Source of the DNA: Allomeiothermus sp035760705
GTDB lineage: Bacteria; Deinococcota; Deinococci; Deinococcales; Thermaceae
NCBI GenBank assembly: GCA_035760705.1
Contig: DASTSL010000088.1
Span: 1-6,925 of the forward strand
Reading direction: 5' to 3'
Length of the DNA stretch: 6,925 nucleotides
Numbering within the stretch: the stretch's first letter is position 1; the number at the start of each line of letters is the position of its first letter. A program made the translations under genes and the position numbers. The notes under the pieces are model-generated. The model saw nothing but the letters and a program-made list of their open reading frames with translations, searched no databases and was not told the origin of the DNA. Below are positions 4,749 through 6,925 of the stretch, piece after piece.

Positions 4749-6431
4749 CTACACCACCCGGTTCTTGCCCAGGTGCTTGGCCCGGTAGAGGTTCCGGTCG
4801 GCCTCGGCCAGCATGTGTTCGTGGCTTTCCAAGTCGAGGTCGCTGCACAGGCCGATGGAGACCGTCACCTTCAGGTCGGGGTGAACGGTGGGCCAGGGGT
4901 AGTCGGCGATGGCCGAGCGGATTTTCTCGCAGATAGACCGGGCCTGCTCCTCGCCCGCCTCGAGGAAGACCAAGGCGAACTCCTCCCCGCCGTAGCGGGC
5001 CACCAGGTCGGTCTCACGGCAGCACTGCCGCAGGAGCCGGGCCACCGTGCGCAGGGTCTCGTCACCGACCGCGTGCGAGAGCTTGTCGTTGATCTGCTTG
5101 AAGTTGTCGAGGTCGGCGATGGCCAGCGAGAGCGGGTGCTGGTAGCGGCGGGCCCGGTTGAACTCCTCGGCCAACCGGCCATCCAGGTAGCGGCGGTTGT
5201 AGAGCCCGGTTAGGGCATCCTCCAAGGAGAGCCGCTCGAGCTGCTGCAGGAGCAGGGTTTTCTGCCGGTCGGCCTCGTGCAAGGCTTCGTGGAGTTCTTT
5301 GAGTTCGGCATAGGCCTGGGCCAGCTCGGCGTTCTTGCGCCGTTCCAGCTCGGCCTCGCGGCGGACCTGCTCGACCTGAAAGCTGATCTGCAAATTTTTC
5401 AGCTTGCGGTCGGAGTTCTCGTTATAAACCTGGCGCTCGAGGCGGTGGGCGGCCTCCAGGTGCTCAAGCGCCAAGGCCAAGGCTCCTTGTTGTTTGTAGG
5501 TCTCGGCCAGGGCCTGCTGGGCTTCGAACTGTTTGGGTTTTTGCGCGGTGCGCTCGGCCAGGGCCAAGGCTTCTCGCAGGAGGCGCTGGGCTTCTTCCAG
5601 CCGCCTCAGCCGCAAACATAGCCGTCCCAGCCCCAGCAAAGCCTCGATCTCGCCCGCCGGGTACTTGCCGGTGCGGAAGTGCTCGAGGCTCTGCCGTTGC
5701 AGCCGCTCGGCTTCCTCGGTGCGCTCCTGGCGCTCGTAGACCAGGGCCAGATTGTTCAGTACGCTGCCCCTGGGCAGGTGCTGCTGCTCTCCGATCAGCG
5801 CCAGGGCCTCGAGCAGCACCGCCTCGGCCTCGGCATAGCGCCCCAGGTTCTTGAGGTTGATGCCCATGTTGCTCAGGGTCACGTAGATCAGGCGCTGTTC
5901 CCCCAACTGCCGGGCCAGGGCGTGGCTCTGCCGGTAGTACTCCAAGCCCTCTTCGGGCTGGCCGTTTTTGGAGTAGATGATGCCGATGCTGTTGAGGGTG
6001 TTGGCCTGCCCGCTCAAGTCGCCCAGGCTCTGGTGGATTTCGAGGTTCTCCACGAAGTACCCCAGGGCCTTCTCGTAGTTCCCCAGCAGGTCGTGCACCA
6101 CCCCTAGGCCGCGCAGGCTGTCGGCGCTGCCCTTGGGGTCGCGGAGCTCCTGGTAGAGCAGCAGGGCCTTCTGGAAGCTTTCCAGGGCTTGGGCGTACTT
6201 GCCCAGGTTATAGCAGGCCCAGCCCTGCTCGAAATAGCTCTTGGCCTCGCCCAGCGCGTAGCCGCCCGAGCGAGCCGCCTCCAGGGCCTGCTGGGCCAGC
6301 TCAAAAGCCCGCCAAGTGTCCTGGGCCGACCAGGCCGAAGCCAGCCGGATCAGCAGCTCGGTGCGGGTGGTGGCGTCGTCGGCAGACTCGAGTTGGGCCT
6401 CGAGCGAGCAGAGGTTAGGGTCTTCTCCCAT
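4749..6431 (-). CDS. Soluble TPR-coiled coil-GGDEF diguanylate cyclase
   Basis: A 560-residue protein. I prefer ATG 6431 (AGAAGG 5 nt upstream) over a TTG 33 nt earlier. Residues about 30-336 form roughly seven tetratricopeptide repeats (for example 64-97, 104-137, 144-177, 184-217, 264-297), 338-402 is a charged coiled coil, and 403-560 is a complete GGDEF domain starting at DALTGLYNRRYL. The active site is GGEEF (481-485). Relative to PleD numbering the offset is 113: D440 and E483 bind metal, N448 and D457 contact GTP, and R472-ETD475 is an intact inhibitory I-site. It should therefore make c-di-GMP from two GTP and be product-inhibited. There is no signal peptide or membrane segment, so the TPR array is the input module, probably sensing a protein or peptide partner, with the coiled coil driving dimerisation. 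No EAL or HD-GYP partner lies nearby. Confidence 0.93.
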   Translation of the reverse strand: MGEDPNLCSLEAQLESADDATTRTELLIRLASAWSAQDTWRAFELAQQALEAARSGGYALGEAKSYFEQGWACYNLGKYAQALESFQKALLLYQELRDPKGSADSLRGLGVVHDLLGNYEKALGYFVENLEIHQSLGDLSGQANTLNSIGIIYSKNGQPEEGLEYYRQSHALARQLGEQRLIYVTLSNMGINLKNLGRYAEAEAVLLEALALIGEQQHLPRGSVLNNLALVYERQERTEEAERLQRQSLEHFRTGKYPAGEIEALLGLGRLCLRLRRLEEAQRLLREALALAERTAQKPKQFEAQQALAETYKQQGALALALEHLEAAHRLERQVYNENSDRKLKNLQISFQVEQVRREAELERRKNAELAQAYAELKELHEALHEADRQKTLLLQQLERLSLEDALTGLYNRRYLDGRLAEEFNRARRYQHPLSLAIADLDNFKQINDKLSHAVGDETLRTVARLLRQCCRETDLVARYGGEEFALVFLEAGEEQARSICEKIRSAIADYPWPTVHPDLKVTVSIGLCSDLDLESHEHMLAEADRNLYRAKHLGKNRVV

Positions 6432-6742
6432 CACGCCTTCTCGCCTAAACCCCCCAGGGCACAAGTTTTCCTAGACCCGTTTCAGTGTAGGACGACAAAC
6501 GCATCAAGCAGGACACGGGGTTCACAGTAGCAGGTTAAGCGGGTCTTTTGTTAATCTTGGTTAGCTGCCTCTCCACCTAGGCAGAATCCCTGTCAGAAAA
6601 ACTTTTTTCGAACGAGAACGAGGTTGATTAAGCTCGGGCTCCATCGAGGGTTGGCCGGTAGCGCTGGGGGCCTAAAAGGCCCGGGGCCTCGCCGGGGCGA
6701 AGGCTCGGATAGCCCGGAAGGGTTTTTCGATAACATGGAGCG
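6432..6742. promoter_or_regulatory. Divergent intergenic region with clustered hairpins
   Basis: This 311-bp spacer holds no gene I can support. On the minus strand TACACT (6489-6484) is a possible -10 for the GGDEF gene, without a good -35. On the plus strand, in order: CTGCCT/AGGCAG (6565-6570 with 6579-6584), GGGCCT-AAA-AGGCCC (6668-6682), a 7-bp stem GCCTCGC/GCGAAGGC with one bulged A (6686-6692 with 6697-6704), and CCC-GGAA-GGG followed by TTTTT (6713-6727). The last three are packed directly before the ATPase gene and could be a leader attenuator or simply upstream control DNA. I do not recognise a known riboswitch; specific checks for GEMM (c-di-GMP) and SRP RNA signature sequences were negative by eye. 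Confidence 0.35.
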
Positions 6743-6925
6743 GTGCGCCTCAGCGAACGTTCCCCCGAGGTCAACCTGCGCACTCTCCTGGCGCAGTTCT
6801 CCCCGCCCCCGCGCTTCCGCGCCGCGACCTTCGACAGCTATCAGCCCGACCCCCGCTACCCCTCGCAGGCGGTCGCCAAAGAGCGCTTACGCCGCTGGGT
6901 ACACGACAAACCCCAAGGATTTTTT
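6743..6925 (+). CDS. AFG1/ZapE-like P-loop ATPase, N-terminal fragment
   Basis: 61 codons are visible from GTG 6743 to the window edge, with no stop. The upstream in-frame TAA (6731-6733) leaves GTG 6743 as the only sensible start. It may be leaderless, with TAACAT (6731-6736) 6 nt before it, or use GGAG (6737-6740). The segment LLAQFSPPPRFRAATFDSYQ, then PDPRYPSQAVAKERLRRW (15-52) matches, from memory, the start of AFG1/ZapE-like ATPases of Deinococcota and actinobacteria (PPPRF...F..Y.PDP..PSQ), which precede a Walker A region that would lie beyond the window. ZapE acts with FtsZ in division in E. coli; the role in this lineage is not established here. The nucleotide-binding motifs are not visible, so the family call is moderate. 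Confidence 0.6.
   Translation, partial: MRLSERSPEVNLRTLLAQFSPPPRFRAATFDSYQPDPRYPSQAVAKERLRRWVHDKPQGFF

Larger units (their letters stand above)
171..6404. repeat. Highly iterated palindrome CTCGAG, 29 copies
   Basis: The hexamer starts at 171, 968, 1376, 1880, 2001, 2206, 2321, 2402, 2774, 2797, 2925, 3159, 3438, 3494, 3695, 3779, 3927, 4176, 4230, 4263, 4320, 4527, 4959, 5235, 5436, 5682, 5808, 6387 and 6399. With about 64% GC, roughly 2 would be expected by chance. Copies occur in genes of both strands and between genes. The same-composition hexamer GTCGAG/CTCGAC appears only about five times by eye. The pattern recalls the HIP1 octamer of cyanobacteria. Confidence 0.9.

Noticed and set aside
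4647..6530. Several plus-strand frames opposite the GGDEF gene
   Set aside because: Leu/Gln/Gly-rich mirror frames of the TPR and GGDEF coding sequence, without domains.
6465..6742. c-di-GMP riboswitch (GEMM) or SRP RNA in the divergent spacer
   Set aside because: The conserved core sequences of these RNAs were not found by eye, despite the hairpins and the neighbouring cyclase.
1..6925. CRISPR array, tRNA, insertion sequence or toxin-antitoxin pair
   Set aside because: No regularly spaced repeats, cloverleaf, transposase motifs or paired small genes were found on either strand.

Overview
The window looks like chromosomal DNA of a Deinococcota (Thermales) bacterium, most likely a Meiothermus/Allomeiothermus relative. 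The support is GC-rich DNA, start-proximal -10-like motifs suggesting leaderless transcripts, family content, and an extreme excess of the palindrome CTCGAG (29 copies, about 2 expected from base composition). The genus is an inference from style, not from a database match. I see no tRNA, rRNA, CRISPR array, transposase or phage gene.

Layout. At the left edge a membrane-anchored DUF3105 protein is transcribed leftwards and runs off the window (575 to 1). Divergent from it, across a 242-bp region with a palindrome, a terminator-like hairpin and a tandem 11-bp repeat, lies a secreted lipoprotein gene (818-1822) closed by a strong intrinsic terminator (1838-1865). A short stretch resembling a dispersed intergenic repeat follows. 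Next is a VIT1/CCC1-type Fe/Mn transporter gene (2078-2785), whose 3' end overlaps by 20 bp the convergent gene for an EamA (DMT) permease (3656 to 2766).

To the right, on the minus strand, is a compact cluster: a DinB-fold protein (4559 to 4095), a CGPC glutaredoxin-like protein starting on the base right after the DinB stop codon (4094 to 3849), and a 57-codon remnant of a HAD phosphatase carrying only motif I (3859 to 3686). Upstream of these is a large soluble TPR-coiled coil-GGDEF diguanylate cyclase (6431 to 4749). A 311-bp divergent spacer rich in hairpins separates it from the start of an AFG1/ZapE-like ATPase gene that leaves the window at the right edge (6743-6925).

How they fit together. 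Most genes look like independent housekeeping or accessory units: metal efflux, small-molecule export, c-di-GMP synthesis, a surface lipoprotein. The only tight functional unit is DinB plus glutaredoxin, plausibly linked to thiol (bacillithiol-type) chemistry. I found no clear new defence or mobile system. The items most worth a second look are the CTCGAG excess, the tandem 11-bp operator-like repeat, the glutaredoxin with Gly at the expected cis-Pro position, and the HAD remnant.
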